DNA of 64,000 nt from Alteromonadaceae bacterium M269. Lineage in GTDB: Bacteria; Pseudomonadota; Gammaproteobacteria; Enterobacterales; Alteromonadaceae. Below are positions 17,565 to 27,063 of this stretch, piece by piece. The stretch is from contig SMNZ01000001.1 in NCBI GenBank assembly GCA_004353515.1, forward strand, positions 62,001 to 126,000, given 5' to 3'. The notes below the pieces were generated by a model. That model was not told where the DNA came from. It did no database searches and saw only the letters and a list, made by a program, of their open reading frames with translations. The translations under genes were made by a program, and so were the position numbers. Position 1 is the first letter of the stretch. Each line of letters begins with the position of its first letter.

Positions 17565-20369
17565 TTACTTCTTCTCTTTCTCGGTATAAGGGACGCCATC
17601 AGTCATCCATTTCGGAGCTGCTTGGCCCTTCAGATGATGATCAAAGAATTGTTTCATCTTGATGGTGTAATCCACTTTATTGGGATATTTCTTGAGATGG
17701 TGTGGCTCACCTTCGTACTGCAACATGATCACGGGTTTATCCAAGCGACGCATAATGGTGTAGAGCTCTATCCCTTGTTGCCAGGGAACTGCGTCATCGA
17801 TATCACCGAATTGGATCAATAGTGGCGTATTAATGCGATCTGCGAAGAAAACGGGGGAGTTTTCAATATAGAGGTTTAAGTCATCAATGAGTGAACCTCC
17901 AATACGGCTTTGTCCTTTCTCATATTGGAATGCTCTTGAAAGCCCCGAACCTAATCGAATCCCACTGTACGCGCTGGTCATATTGGCAACTGGCGCACCC
18001 GCCACAGCAGCTTTAAATACATCTGTTTGTGTAATAGCAAAAGCGCTTTGGTAACCAGACCAGCTATGGCCATGAAGGCCGATTGCATCAGGATCTGCCA
18101 CCCCCATGTCTATCAGCTTCTGTACACCAGGCACAAGTGCCTGAGTCGCTGACGGTCCAGGTAAGCCTACATCGAATTTTATGTCCGGTAAGAACACCGC
18201 ATAGCCGTTACTGTGATAGAAGGGGAAGTTCGGTCTGTGGTTGACCTTCATTGGGTTGAATTCGTGCAAGCGCTGGCTGAAGTACCGGTAGTAATAAACC
18301 AGAACTGGGTAACGTTTACCTTCTTCATAATTGGCAGGTTTGATTAAAACACCTTGTAATGGCTTGCCACCTGTAGAACGCCATTTCACCAGTTCAGATG
18401 ACCCCCATAAGAATTCATCAATCTGAGGATTGGTATTGGTGACCTTTTGTGGCGATTCGAAGAGGCTATTCGTGGCCCAGACATCTGGGAACTCGTGCAT
18501 ATCTTCTTGTGTATACAAAATTGTGTCGTTGTTTTTAGCCTTTCTTACGAACTGATACTTTTTATCAGCCTCAAGTAATTTTGATAGTTCTCCGGTGTTG
18601 AGAGAGAGTTGATAGAAGCCGAAATTTTTCTTCTTGTCATAGTATGCGCTGAGTAGAAGCTCTTGTTTCGCGCCAAAGAAATCTTGCTCAGGGTCGGTTT
18701 GAATGATGCGGTAGATAGCTTCCCGCTTTCTGCCATCGCCTTTAGTGAGATTCGATGCTTTTCCAGTGTTGCTGAATAGCCAGATATCATAACGATCATA
18801 GACGAGCACGCCTGCGTCATTCTCTAGCCATCCTGCAACACCATAACCAGGGGCGTCACTGGGATAATCATGAAGCTCATTAGCAAAAGGTGTTTCCAAT
18901 GACTGAGTTAGATTAATCGTTGTTTCTTTTTTACTGTCGTAGGTCCAAACTGCTTCATCGAAATAGTAAGTAACATAGCGGCCGCTGGGAGACAGTTTCG
19001 CGCTATTGGCGTTAGTTAGTCTTTCGTGGATTAGCTTCTTTTGTCCCGTCTTTAAGTCAATATGGTAGAGATCAGAATAAAAGCCGTCCCATGTGATTTG
19101 CTTTCTATAAGGTAGGTCGTTTGTTGCTAACAGTGCTTTAGTATGATGAGTAGGCTCAGCCCTCGTAATGTCACTGTCAGCTAATGAAACAACCTTGTTA
19201 CCTTTAATATGAAGAACATTGAGCCAGGTATGTTTTTGGTCATCTTTATATTGCTTGGCAGCATGAGGTTTGATGCGTGGATCATCGCCATGCCAGACTT
19301 GAAGCTCTTTACCTGAAGTCATTTTAGCGATATTAAATAAGTCTTCTTCTGTTTCAATTTTGTTGTTTTTGTCATCTGATGTTTTTATCGGTTTTTTACC
19401 GAAAAATAGTCGCTGATCGTCACGGCTCCAACTCAATTTGTTGTTGTGACTGATAAACCATCCGTTTTGCGTGGTCTTGATTAATTGCGGCGCAGTTTTA
19501 CCCGTTTTAAAGGTGTGGAGTTCATGTTCGCGAACCGTTTGTTTCTGTGTATATGAACCTTTTATAAATGCTAGTGTGTCTCCGCTTTCGTTCCAACTAA
19601 AGTGCGGATAAGAGGCGAGTTCGTTTTTATCTAAAACGACCGAAGCATTATTATTCGTATCCAAAACCGTTATTTGGTTTTCTGTTCCTTCTTTATTCAC
19701 CGTTGTATAGGCGATATAGCTTCCTTCTTTCGCAAATTTGGCTTGTTGAATATTGTTTAAGGTTGTCCTTGTATTTCCTTTAAGAGCTATTAACGTAGCC
19801 ATGGAACCTAGGTGTTCCTTTTTTAAAAAATGCTTCTCATTGTCATCTGCGCTAGAACTCTTCTCTTCTTTAGCTTCTGACTCCTTTTTCTTGTCTTTCT
19901 TCGTATCCTCTTGATTGTGATGTACAAGAGCGTATTGACTGTCACCGCTAAAGCTTATGGACTTTACATTCGTAAATGTCATTGTTTCACCTGAAAGGGT
20001 GTTAATAATGACAGCGCCATTCTTAAACTTTTTCTTTTGTTCTTTCGTTGCGGTTTCTTTTTCTAACAAGCTTACAGTGGTCAGAAACCCGGCCCATTGT
20101 CCATCTTTTGATAAAACGGGTTTACTCGCAAGTGGAACATCGAAACTTCTTTGTCCATTTGTGGATTTAATATGCCCTGATGAATCGCCTCTATCAGGTA
20201 CTTCAGCATAGGCAATCACTTGACCATCTTCTGATAATTTCAGATCTTTTATCTCTCTGAATTTCATAATATCGGTAACAGTAAGAGGCCTTTTTTCTTG
20301 GGCTAGAACAACAAATTGCACAGACCAGAAAAGAGAAAAAATCAGGAAGCTTTTTATGAATTTTTGCAT
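17565..20369 (-). CDS. Exported S9-family prolyl oligopeptidase-like peptidase
   Basis: 934-residue serine peptidase/acylaminoacyl peptidase of the prolyl oligopeptidase family. Signal peptide MQKFIKSFLIFSLFWSVQFV...LAQ at residues 1-24, placing it in the periplasm or outside. Residues about 30-640 form a WD/beta-propeller-like domain, which includes a Lys/Glu-rich insertion (KKDKKKESEAKEEKSSSADD, near 160-180). The alpha/beta-hydrolase domain has nucleophile motif LHGHSWSGYQSAF near 765, acid in FGDIDDAVPW near 867 and histidine in GEPHHLKKYP near 895. I chose ATG 20369; a TTG at 20399 would put ten polar residues in front of the signal. No strong ribosome site is visible at either start. 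Confidence 0.9.
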   Translation of the reverse strand: MQKFIKSFLIFSLFWSVQFVVLAQEKRPLTVTDIMKFREIKDLKLSEDGQVIAYAEVPDRGDSSGHIKSTNGQRSFDVPLASKPVLSKDGQWAGFLTTVSLLEKETATKEQKKKFKNGAVIINTLSGETMTFTNVKSISFSGDSQYALVHHNQEDTKKDKKKESEAKEEKSSSADDNEKHFLKKEHLGSMATLIALKGNTRTTLNNIQQAKFAKEGSYIAYTTVNKEGTENQITVLDTNNNASVVLDKNELASYPHFSWNESGDTLAFIKGSYTQKQTVREHELHTFKTGKTAPQLIKTTQNGWFISHNNKLSWSRDDQRLFFGKKPIKTSDDKNNKIETEEDLFNIAKMTSGKELQVWHGDDPRIKPHAAKQYKDDQKHTWLNVLHIKGNKVVSLADSDITRAEPTHHTKALLATNDLPYRKQITWDGFYSDLYHIDLKTGQKKLIHERLTNANSAKLSPSGRYVTYYFDEAVWTYDSKKETTINLTQSLETPFANELHDYPSDAPGYGVAGWLENDAGVLVYDRYDIWLFSNTGKASNLTKGDGRKREAIYRIIQTDPEQDFFGAKQELLLSAYYDKKKNFGFYQLSLNTGELSKLLEADKKYQFVRKAKNNDTILYTQEDMHEFPDVWATNSLFESPQKVTNTNPQIDEFLWGSSELVKWRSTGGKPLQGVLIKPANYEEGKRYPVLVYYYRYFSQRLHEFNPMKVNHRPNFPFYHSNGYAVFLPDIKFDVGLPGPSATQALVPGVQKLIDMGVADPDAIGLHGHSWSGYQSAFAITQTDVFKAAVAGAPVANMTSAYSGIRLGSGLSRAFQYEKGQSRIGGSLIDDLNLYIENSPVFFADRINTPLLIQFGDIDDAVPWQQGIELYTIMRRLDKPVIMLQYEGEPHHLKKYPNKVDYTIKMKQFFDHHLKGQAAPKWMTDGVPYTEKEKK

Positions 20370-20415
20370 GATTAATTGATGTGACCTTAGATCGCTCAAT
20401 GGGTAAGAAAGATAC

Positions 20416-20681
20416 TAGGGTCTATTGAACCTTGCTGTAAAGATTTTGTTCTAAATAAAGGCTTTTGATTGCGGCACGGACTCGCAGGCTAATAAATATT
20501 AGTCAAGCGTGCGCAACAAAGAGCAAGAAGCCTTTATGACGAATACTTCGGACAGCGTTTGTTTATGATTTATCCTGTATCAGAGCCTATTCGTTTATAT
20601 GAATAAACCACATAGTCTCTTCTTTGCCTAAATCATAAACAACTCGCTGCAAAACCGTATAGCAAGGTTCAATAGACCCTA
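20416..20681. repeat. 266-nt structured repeat, copy 1
   Basis: Closed by a perfect 21-bp inverted repeat (20416-20436 with 20661-20681). Inside are a 10-bp stem ATAAAGGCTT (20455-20464)/AAGCCTTTAT (20528-20537), a hairpin GGCTAATA/TATTAGTC (20487-20504), a long stem 20553-20572/20629-20649 and a hairpin 20582-20598/20603-20620 with loop ATGA. The second copy at 29318-29585 has the same layout with different but still complementary stem bases. It lies between the divergent S9 peptidase and acyltransferase genes. I do not recognise it as a named family. Confidence 0.85.
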
Positions 20682-20850
20682 ACCTAAAGTTTACGTAGAT
20701 AGGAAGCTTTGGGCAGTTAGATAACCTGATTAGCTGTATCGGATTGTTGATAGTTGAGGTTGAAAGCCTTTTTGTTTGACGCTGTGTTTTTCTAAATAAC
20801 TATGATTTGATAACCTAACTGCTTTTTATTTAAAGACTTTTTAGATCTTG

Positions 20851-21987
20851 ATGAATCCGGCTAACCCTGCAAGCTCATATAGAAATACTGGTGTTGATGC
20901 TCTTAGAGGAGTCTCAATACTCGCTGTACTTTTATTGCATCTTAATATTCACTTTTCAATTAACAGCTCATTCATCAAAGAGTGGTTGCCTACCAAATTA
21001 TTTAGTGTGTTGTTTTGGAGTGGTTACAACGGTGTTGTCGTATTTTTTACGTTGTCGGGTTACCTCATAACATTGTCGTCTTTGAACAAGTGGCAAAGTT
21101 TGGATCAACTTAAGGTAAAGCAGTTCTATTTAATGCGTGCTGCGCGAATCCTGCCTATGTTGGTGACCTTACTGTTGGTTTTATCTCTATTGCATTTGTT
21201 GAATACTCCCGGGTTTGTGATAAGCCCAGATAAGACATCTTTAACTCAAGCCTTATTTTCAGCACTGACTTTTCAAATGAACTGGCTCCAAATTAATGTT
21301 GGATATCTGCCGGCAAATTGGGATGTGTTATGGTCCATCTCTATCGAAGAGTCTTTCTATTTAGTGTTTCCTTTAGCGTGTTTGCTTGTTAGAAATGAAA
21401 AACTGTTTGCGGCACTACTCATTATCTTTTTAGTGATTTCGCCTTGGGCGAGGCTGTCTTTGTTCCCTGGGAATGAGTTAGGTGATCGTAACCACCTTGC
21501 TTATATCGATTCTCTGGGGGTTGGTTGCTTAGTTGCATTATTGTCTTCGCGTCTTTCCATATTACCTAGTGTTAAAAACGCTTCTCTTGTTCTAGGAGTT
21601 GTTCTACTCATCGTCTCTTTTGCTTATAAAGGGATGATATATAGATCGGGGTTAACGCAAATGGGGCTTAACGTAAGCCTACTTTCGGTGGGCGTGGGGC
21701 TCGTTTTAATTTGGCTACATGGGCGGCAATCTAGAGCTAGTCGGTTTTCGTGGACTTATCGTTGGTTGTGTCGCTGGGGAAAATTTAGTTACGAGATTTA
21801 CCTCACGCATATGTTTGTTGTCATAGTTGCCGCAAAGATATTTACCTCTTTCGAAATTGATATGGCGCTGCTTATCCCTTTTCTATTGATATCTTCTTTG
21901 GCTTGCTATTGGTTAGGTAAAGGAATTTTTTACCATTTCTCTGAGCCTTTAAATAAAAAAATACGCCATCGTTTTCAAAGCTACTGA
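20851..21987 (+). CDS. Acyltransferase 3 family membrane protein (OafA/YrhL type)
   Basis: 378-residue integral membrane O-acyltransferase with about ten TM helices. These proteins acetylate or acylate cell-surface sugars. RNTGVDALRGVSILAVLLLHLN at the start carries the family R-x-D-x-LRG motif, with the conserved His at the end of TM1. FFTLSGYLIT is near residue 70, ARILPMLVTLL near 98 and the SIEESFYLVFP motif near 165 is the usual marker of this family. ATG 20851 follows an overlapping TTG. There is no glycan gene cluster around it, so the acceptor is unknown. Confidence 0.9.
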   Translation: MNPANPASSYRNTGVDALRGVSILAVLLLHLNIHFSINSSFIKEWLPTKLFSVLFWSGYNGVVVFFTLSGYLITLSSLNKWQSLDQLKVKQFYLMRAARILPMLVTLLLVLSLLHLLNTPGFVISPDKTSLTQALFSALTFQMNWLQINVGYLPANWDVLWSISIEESFYLVFPLACLLVRNEKLFAALLIIFLVISPWARLSLFPGNELGDRNHLAYIDSLGVGCLVALLSSRLSILPSVKNASLVLGVVLLIVSFAYKGMIYRSGLTQMGLNVSLLSVGVGLVLIWLHGRQSRASRFSWTYRWLCRWGKFSYEIYLTHMFVVIVAAKIFTSFEIDMALLIPFLLISSLACYWLGKGIFYHFSEPLNKKIRHRFQSY

Positions 21988-22268
21988 GCAGTGTCATCGC
22001 TAATTTTTCGGACGGGTATATCGGCAGTTTGTTTACTTTCTGTAGGTTTTTTTGCTGGCTTTGTAATCAACCATCTGATTTATAAGTAAATATAAACCTA
22101 AAGTTGTATATAAATATTGATTAAGCATCACTAGACTGCACTTCATTAAAAGAGTGTTAAGCACCAGAATAATCAGGTAACAAAAAGGTTCGATGGACTG
22201 TCTGCGTTCGGTAAAGGTTTACCCACGTAACTTATTTAATGAATTGTCGTTAGGTCTAGGAACTAATA

Positions 22269-22976
22269 ATGAAAATAACAAAATTTCTTTTTGTATTACT
22301 GACATTAAATTTTGTAAATATGTCGTTGGCAGAGGCATCACTGATACGAACGAGTGATGGTGCAACGATTGATAGAGCGACTTTATCAATAACTGAAACT
22401 ACTGTTCTGAACGTCGAAAATGGGCAGCTGACAGGTGCGTTTAATGTTGAAGTCGAAGGTGAAGGTATCTTTGACGTTGTCTTTGATGATAGAGCCTTTA
22501 ATGACATCACAAACTTCAATGTGGTAGCCACCACATCTAATATCAATTCTTTTGCATCCGCATTGCTTAACAGCGTGTTTGTGAATGTAGGTGGTTTCTT
22601 ATTTGACTCGATGCCCAGTCTGACTTCTGGATGTGAAAACTCTAGTGTTTGCTTTGCTTTTATCCCAAAAGAGATTTCTGCTAATGGGCGGGTATTGAGT
22701 TTAGGCGCAGCGCGGAATCAAAGTCTAGCATCTTCACAGCCGGATGTAGCTGTAGAAGATCAAGGGTTGTTTTTGACAGATAGAGATTTATTCGGAGCAT
22801 CAGCAGCTGTTTTTGTTAACTTCTTTGCGGCGCCAACACGTGTTGCTCTGCCAACAGTAAACACTAGTTTGAACCAAGTTAATGGTGTAACGGATGTTCC
22901 CGAACCTTCGAGTATTTTATTGGTTTTAGTCGGGCTGATTGGCGGCGCTTACCTAAGATCAAATAGAGGCTCTTAA
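22269..22976 (+). CDS. PEP-CTERM sorting-domain protein
   Basis: 235-residue secreted protein of unknown role. Signal peptide at residues 1-23 (MKITKFLFVLLTLNFVNMSLAEA), a beta-rich middle, and a C-terminus VPEPSSILLVLVGLIGGAYL followed by RSNR. This is the PEP motif, TM helix and basic tail recognised by exosortases in biofilm-forming Gram-negative bacteria. The ribosome site AGGAAC is about 8 bp upstream. The gene stands alone; no exosortase (EpsH/XrtA) is in the window, so export of this protein depends on a gene elsewhere. Confidence 0.85.
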   Translation: MKITKFLFVLLTLNFVNMSLAEASLIRTSDGATIDRATLSITETTVLNVENGQLTGAFNVEVEGEGIFDVVFDDRAFNDITNFNVVATTSNINSFASALLNSVFVNVGGFLFDSMPSLTSGCENSSVCFAFIPKEISANGRVLSLGAARNQSLASSQPDVAVEDQGLFLTDRDLFGASAAVFVNFFAAPTRVALPTVNTSLNQVNGVTDVPEPSSILLVLVGLIGGAYLRSNRGS

Positions 22977-23012
22977 TTCCATTCGTTTTCATTGATTTAA
23001 CGACCAATTTAG

Positions 23013-23034
23013 GTGGCCTAAGATATTAGGTCAC
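23013..23034. terminator. Hairpin between convergent genes
   Basis: GTGGCCTAA (23013-23021) pairs with TTAGGTCAC (23026-23034) around loop GATA, with one G-T pair. It lies between the PEP-CTERM gene and the opposing GlxA-type regulator. No T-run follows, so terminator activity is only possible. Confidence 0.35.
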
Positions 23035-23065
23035 TTCAGGTAGGTTTAGTGAAGAACAACAGACC

Positions 23066-24049
23066 CTATTGTATTCTGCGGCTGAATTTTTTTCGATATT
23101 GACTCAACGATAAACTCGTCGTTTTCTTGAATAATCGAGTGAAAGAACTCAAATCTTCGTAACCTACTTTCTGTACAACTTGTTCCGGCGAGAAGCTCTC
23201 AGTTTCCAATAAAGACTTAGCAGCCTCAACCCGCAAATTTTGTAAGTATGCGAGAGGCGTTTGTTGAGTCGCTTGTTTAAATCTCCGTACAAAGGTTCTT
23301 GGAACTAAGTTAAACGTTTTGGCCAGTGAATGCATAGTCATAGGTTGGTCAAAGTGTTGTTCCATCCATTCCTGAACTTTAAGAATATCTTTGTCCTTGT
23401 GGTATTTCTTACTTTTAACGTTAGCGTAGGCAGCTTGATTCCCATGCCTCATATCCATCACGTGAGACTTAGCGGTTGATGCTGCGAGTTCATGCCCTCC
23501 GTAACGCTCTACAAGCAATAACGCCAAGTCAAACCAAGCCATACCACCACCGGCACAGAATATGTTTTCTTGCTGTACAATGAGTTGTTCTGGATGTAAA
23601 TCGACGAGAGGGTATTTCTCCCGAAATAAATCAGCAAACCCCCAATGTGTTGTTGCCTGCTTGTTATCCAATATGCCCGCCTCAGCGAGTAAAAATGCAC
23701 CTGTACAATTACTGGCTATTTCTGATCCTGCTAGGTGTCTTTCCTCTAACCATTGAATCAATGCTTTGTTGTTTTCTATAACAGGCTCTATTGAACCGCC
23801 GATAGTAGGGACGAGAATAAGGTCTGTATGATTGACGTCTTTCAATGCTAAATGCGGATGCAAAACAACGCGGTTAATACAGCGAATAGGGTTACCATCA
23901 ACTGAAGCTAACTGAACGTTGAATAAAGGTGATGGTGATTTACCTTGTATTCGCTGCCATGTGACTCCAGCCATCGAAAAGAGATCTAGTGCGCCTGTGA
24001 TGGTGCTGGAGAGTGCTAAATCAAATCCTAATATTGTTACGTTATACAT
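23066..24049 (-). CDS. GlxA-type transcriptional regulator (DJ-1/PfpI + AraC HTH)
   Basis: 327-residue regulator. N-terminal DJ-1/PfpI-like domain (residues about 1-190, with the nucleophile-elbow region IASNCTGAFLLAEAGILDNKQATTHW) and a C-terminal AraC-type double HTH (about 215-322: WMEQHFDQPMTMHSLAKTFN and FSPEQVVQKVGYEDLSSFTRLFKK). Such proteins are usually activators. It is transcribed divergently from the acyl-CoA dehydrogenase operon across 153 bp that contain an 18-bp imperfect palindrome, so it probably controls that operon. Confidence 0.88.
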   Translation of the reverse strand: MYNVTILGFDLALSSTITGALDLFSMAGVTWQRIQGKSPSPLFNVQLASVDGNPIRCINRVVLHPHLALKDVNHTDLILVPTIGGSIEPVIENNKALIQWLEERHLAGSEIASNCTGAFLLAEAGILDNKQATTHWGFADLFREKYPLVDLHPEQLIVQQENIFCAGGGMAWFDLALLLVERYGGHELAASTAKSHVMDMRHGNQAAYANVKSKKYHKDKDILKVQEWMEQHFDQPMTMHSLAKTFNLVPRTFVRRFKQATQQTPLAYLQNLRVEAAKSLLETESFSPEQVVQKVGYEDLSSFTRLFKKTTSLSLSQYRKKFSRRIQ

Positions 24050-24099
24050 GGCTATTCATCGAAATGATTGGAGTCGTCTTTTGTCTTAAATCACCATGA

Positions 24100-24117
24100 T
24101 TGTGTCATATGTGACAA
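24100..24117. promoter_or_regulatory. Imperfect palindrome, candidate GlxA-type operator
   Basis: TTGTGTCATATGTGACAA, symmetric at 14 of 18 positions, lies between the divergent regulator (start 24049) and acyl-CoA dehydrogenase (start 24203). Position and symmetry suggest a regulator binding site; the binding protein is inferred. Confidence 0.4.
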
Positions 24118-24202
24118 TTAAAGCCAAAGACACTTTATGACAAGCTAACGTTATATTTGTGAGTATTGTTAATAGCGCGGCTAAGAAAAAAGAGAATCTT
24201 CC

Positions 24203-26005
24203 ATGAGTGACGAGTTAATTAAGCAACAGGAAATAGACTTTCAGCTATATGAAGTCTTGGATACGGAGTCTTTGTGCGATCGGGAAAGGTTTGCCGATCA
24301 CAACAAAGAAACTTTTGGTGCTGTTTTAGATACAGCGAATAAGCTCGCCAGTGAATTATTTGCACCTCATAATGCTAAAGCTGATAGTGATGAGCCAAGT
24401 TTTGATGGCGAAAAAGTCAGCATGATTGACGACGTTAAAGTTGCTTTTGATGCTTATAACGAGGCAGGCTTTGTTGCGGGGCGTTATGATTATGACGAAG
24501 GGGGCATGCAGTTACCTGAGACTATTATGACGGCATGTTCTGGCTACTTTCTCGCTGCTAACCCTTCTACTACCGCGTATCCGTTTCTAACCATGGGGGC
24601 TGCTAACGTTATCCGCAGCTTTGCTTCTCAAGAACTCAAAGAAACATTCCTACCACCTATGTTGAGTGGGGAATTTACCGGAACTATGGCACTGACCGAA
24701 CCTCATGCAGGTTCAGGTTTAGCCGATATTCGAACCAGCGCAACCTTAGCTGAAGATGGAACTTACCGAATCAAAGGAAGTAAGTTGTATATTTCTGGTG
24801 GTGATCACGAACTGACGAGCAATATCGTGCATTTAGTTCTCGCTAAAATTCCAGGTGGGCCAGCAGGTGTTGGTGGTATATCACTTTTCGTTGTTCCCAA
24901 ATATCGACTGGACGATAGCGGTAAACCGGCTGAACGTAATGACGTTGTATTGGCTGGCTTAATTCACAAATTGGGGTATCGCGGAACGACTTCTACCGCA
25001 TTGACCTTTGGTGAAAACGGTGATTGTCATGGCTATTTAGTGGGAGAGCCTCATCAAGGTCTTAGATACATGTTTAAGATGATGAACGAAGCCAGACTCG
25101 GTGTTGGTTTTGGTGCGGCGGTTATTGGTTATCGTGGATATCGCTACTCTCTGGATTATGCCAAAGAACGCACACAGGGCCGCCTTCCTCCTAAAACGAA
25201 CCCAACAGATCCGACTGTGCCCATTGTTGAACATGGTGATGTGAAGCGTATGCTACTGGCACAGAAAGCCTATAGTGAAGGGGCTATGTCGCTATGCTTC
25301 TTCGGTGCACGATTAGTCGATGATGTGCATACAGCCAAAACTGAAGAAGAACGGAAAAGTGCATTTGAGTTATTAGATTTACTGACACCTGTCGTTAAGG
25401 CCTGGCCTTCAGAGTATGGTCCTAAAGCGAATGATTTGGCTATTCAAGTGCTAGGTGGTTCGGGCTATACCAGAGAATATCCGGTTGAACAGTGCTGGCG
25501 AGACAACCGGTTAAACCCCATTCATGAAGGAACCAACGGCATTCAAGCGCTAGATTTGATGACACGTAAAATCTGGCAGAAGAATGGAGCTGGATTGGCA
25601 TTATTGCAAAAGCAGATTATGAGTGATTTTAGTCAGGCAAAAGGTGCAGAAAGCCAGAAGTTGATTGCGAGTGTAGGTAGCTATGTTGCTCAGCTTGAGC
25701 CCCTACTTGGGACAATCGGTAAGGCACTTCAGAGTGAACAGTTGTTGGCTGTCATTTCTAACGCTCACTCCTTTATGAATGTGTTTGGTCAAATCGTGAT
25801 GAGCTGGATTTGGATCCGCCAAGCGATAAAAGCAGAGCAAGCATTATCTGGAGAAGTTACTGAGCAAGAAAAAGCTTTTTACCTCGGTAAGATTCAAACG
25901 GCTAAGTACTTTGTTAATTGGGAATTGCCCGCTATTAAACGCGATTTAGAGTTATTAACTCAGTTAGATAGTAGCTGTTCGGATATGCAAACTGAGTGGT
26001 TTTAA
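24203..26005 (+). CDS. Acyl-CoA dehydrogenase, long (600-aa) subfamily
   Basis: FAD flavoenzyme catalysing alpha,beta-dehydrogenation of an acyl-CoA. It has 600 residues with the N-terminal extension and C-terminal domain of the DmdC-like/long acyl-CoA dehydrogenase group. Landmarks: MALTEPHAGSGLADIRTSA near residue 175 (FAD/substrate loop), IKGSKLYISGGDHEL near 190, LGVGFGAAVIGYRGYRYSLDYAKER near 297 and QVLGGSGYTREYPVEQ near 415. The catalytic-Glu motif NPIHEGTNGIQALDLMTRK lies near 436. It is the first gene of an operon with an MDR reductase and two SDRs. Confidence 0.92.
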   Translation: MSDELIKQQEIDFQLYEVLDTESLCDRERFADHNKETFGAVLDTANKLASELFAPHNAKADSDEPSFDGEKVSMIDDVKVAFDAYNEAGFVAGRYDYDEGGMQLPETIMTACSGYFLAANPSTTAYPFLTMGAANVIRSFASQELKETFLPPMLSGEFTGTMALTEPHAGSGLADIRTSATLAEDGTYRIKGSKLYISGGDHELTSNIVHLVLAKIPGGPAGVGGISLFVVPKYRLDDSGKPAERNDVVLAGLIHKLGYRGTTSTALTFGENGDCHGYLVGEPHQGLRYMFKMMNEARLGVGFGAAVIGYRGYRYSLDYAKERTQGRLPPKTNPTDPTVPIVEHGDVKRMLLAQKAYSEGAMSLCFFGARLVDDVHTAKTEEERKSAFELLDLLTPVVKAWPSEYGPKANDLAIQVLGGSGYTREYPVEQCWRDNRLNPIHEGTNGIQALDLMTRKIWQKNGAGLALLQKQIMSDFSQAKGAESQKLIASVGSYVAQLEPLLGTIGKALQSEQLLAVISNAHSFMNVFGQIVMSWIWIRQAIKAEQALSGEVTEQEKAFYLGKIQTAKYFVNWELPAIKRDLELLTQLDSSCSDMQTEWF

Positions 26006-26063
26006 AAATGTCTAGCCACAGAGCTATGACGAATTGAAAGAGAATATAAAGGAAAGAATCAAC

Positions 26064-27062
26064 ATGAAAAATAAACAGTTTTTATTAGCTAAGAGACCCG
26101 TAGGTGAGCCCACAGCAGAGAATTGGGATCTGGTTGAAACAGATGTCCCTGAGCTAGGTGATAAAGAGATATTGGTCAAAGTGAATTATATCTCGCTTGA
26201 TCCTGCTATGCGTGGCTGGATGAATGATGGAAAATCCTACATCGAGCCAGTTCAAATTGGTGCTGTTATGCGAGCTGGCACCGTTGGACAAGTTATCAAA
26301 TCAACAGATCCAGCTTTTGAAGAAGGCGATTATGTCTATGGTGGATGCGGTGTCCAACAATACTACGCTGGGACATCTCAAGGCTTCCATAAAGTAGACC
26401 CAAGGTTAGCGCCTTTAGAGCGTTATCTGGGGGTATTGGGTATGCCTGGTATGACAGCATACTTTGGTATCTTGGATACGGGTTTACCTCAACCAGGGGA
26501 AACTGTGGTTGTTTCCGGTGCTGCTGGTGCTGTAGGTAGTGTCGTTGGTCAAATTGCTAAAATTAAAGGTTGCCGTGTTGTCGGTATCGCAGGTGGCCAG
26601 GACAAATGTGATTATCTCATCAATGAGCTAGGCTTTGATGAAGTCGTTGATTACAAGAATGAAGAAATTCATGCTGGATTAAAACGAACTTGTCCTAAAG
26701 GTATTGATGTTTATTTCGATAATGTCGGCGGCGATATTCTTGATGCGGTATTGACTAGAATTCGCATGAAAGCACGTATCGTTGTGTGTGGTGCAATTAG
26801 CCAATACAACAACACTGAATCTGTTAAAGGACCTTCAAACTATTTATCTTTACTGGTCAATCGCGCTCGCATGGAAGGTATTGTTGTTTTCGATAATGCG
26901 GCTAATTACGGTAAAGCAGCCGCAGAAATGGCTGGCTGGATAGCAGAAGGCAAGCTTAAAGCTAAAGAGCATATTGTTGAAGGCTTTGAAAACTTCCCTG
27001 ACACTTTAATGATGCTGTTCCGTGGTGAAAACTTCGGTAAGCTTGTTTTAAAGGCAGATTAA
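26064..27062 (+). CDS. NADP-dependent MDR oxidoreductase (CurA/LTB4DH-like)
   Basis: 332-residue medium-chain zinc-independent reductase acting on alpha,beta-unsaturated carbonyls, like curcumin reductase CurA or leukotriene B4 12-hydroxydehydrogenase. Family start LLAKRPVGEPTAENW, SLDPAMRGWMND, nucleotide-binding AAGAVGSVVGQIAKIKGC near residue 150 and DVYFDNVGGDILDAVL near 220. ATG 26064 has GGAAAG at good spacing; a TTG 30 bp upstream has none. Two bases separate its stop from the next SDR gene. Confidence 0.9.
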   Translation: MKNKQFLLAKRPVGEPTAENWDLVETDVPELGDKEILVKVNYISLDPAMRGWMNDGKSYIEPVQIGAVMRAGTVGQVIKSTDPAFEEGDYVYGGCGVQQYYAGTSQGFHKVDPRLAPLERYLGVLGMPGMTAYFGILDTGLPQPGETVVVSGAAGAVGSVVGQIAKIKGCRVVGIAGGQDKCDYLINELGFDEVVDYKNEEIHAGLKRTCPKGIDVYFDNVGGDILDAVLTRIRMKARIVVCGAISQYNNTESVKGPSNYLSLLVNRARMEGIVVFDNAANYGKAAAEMAGWIAEGKLKAKEHIVEGFENFPDTLMMLFRGENFGKLVLKAD

Positions 27063-27063
27063 T

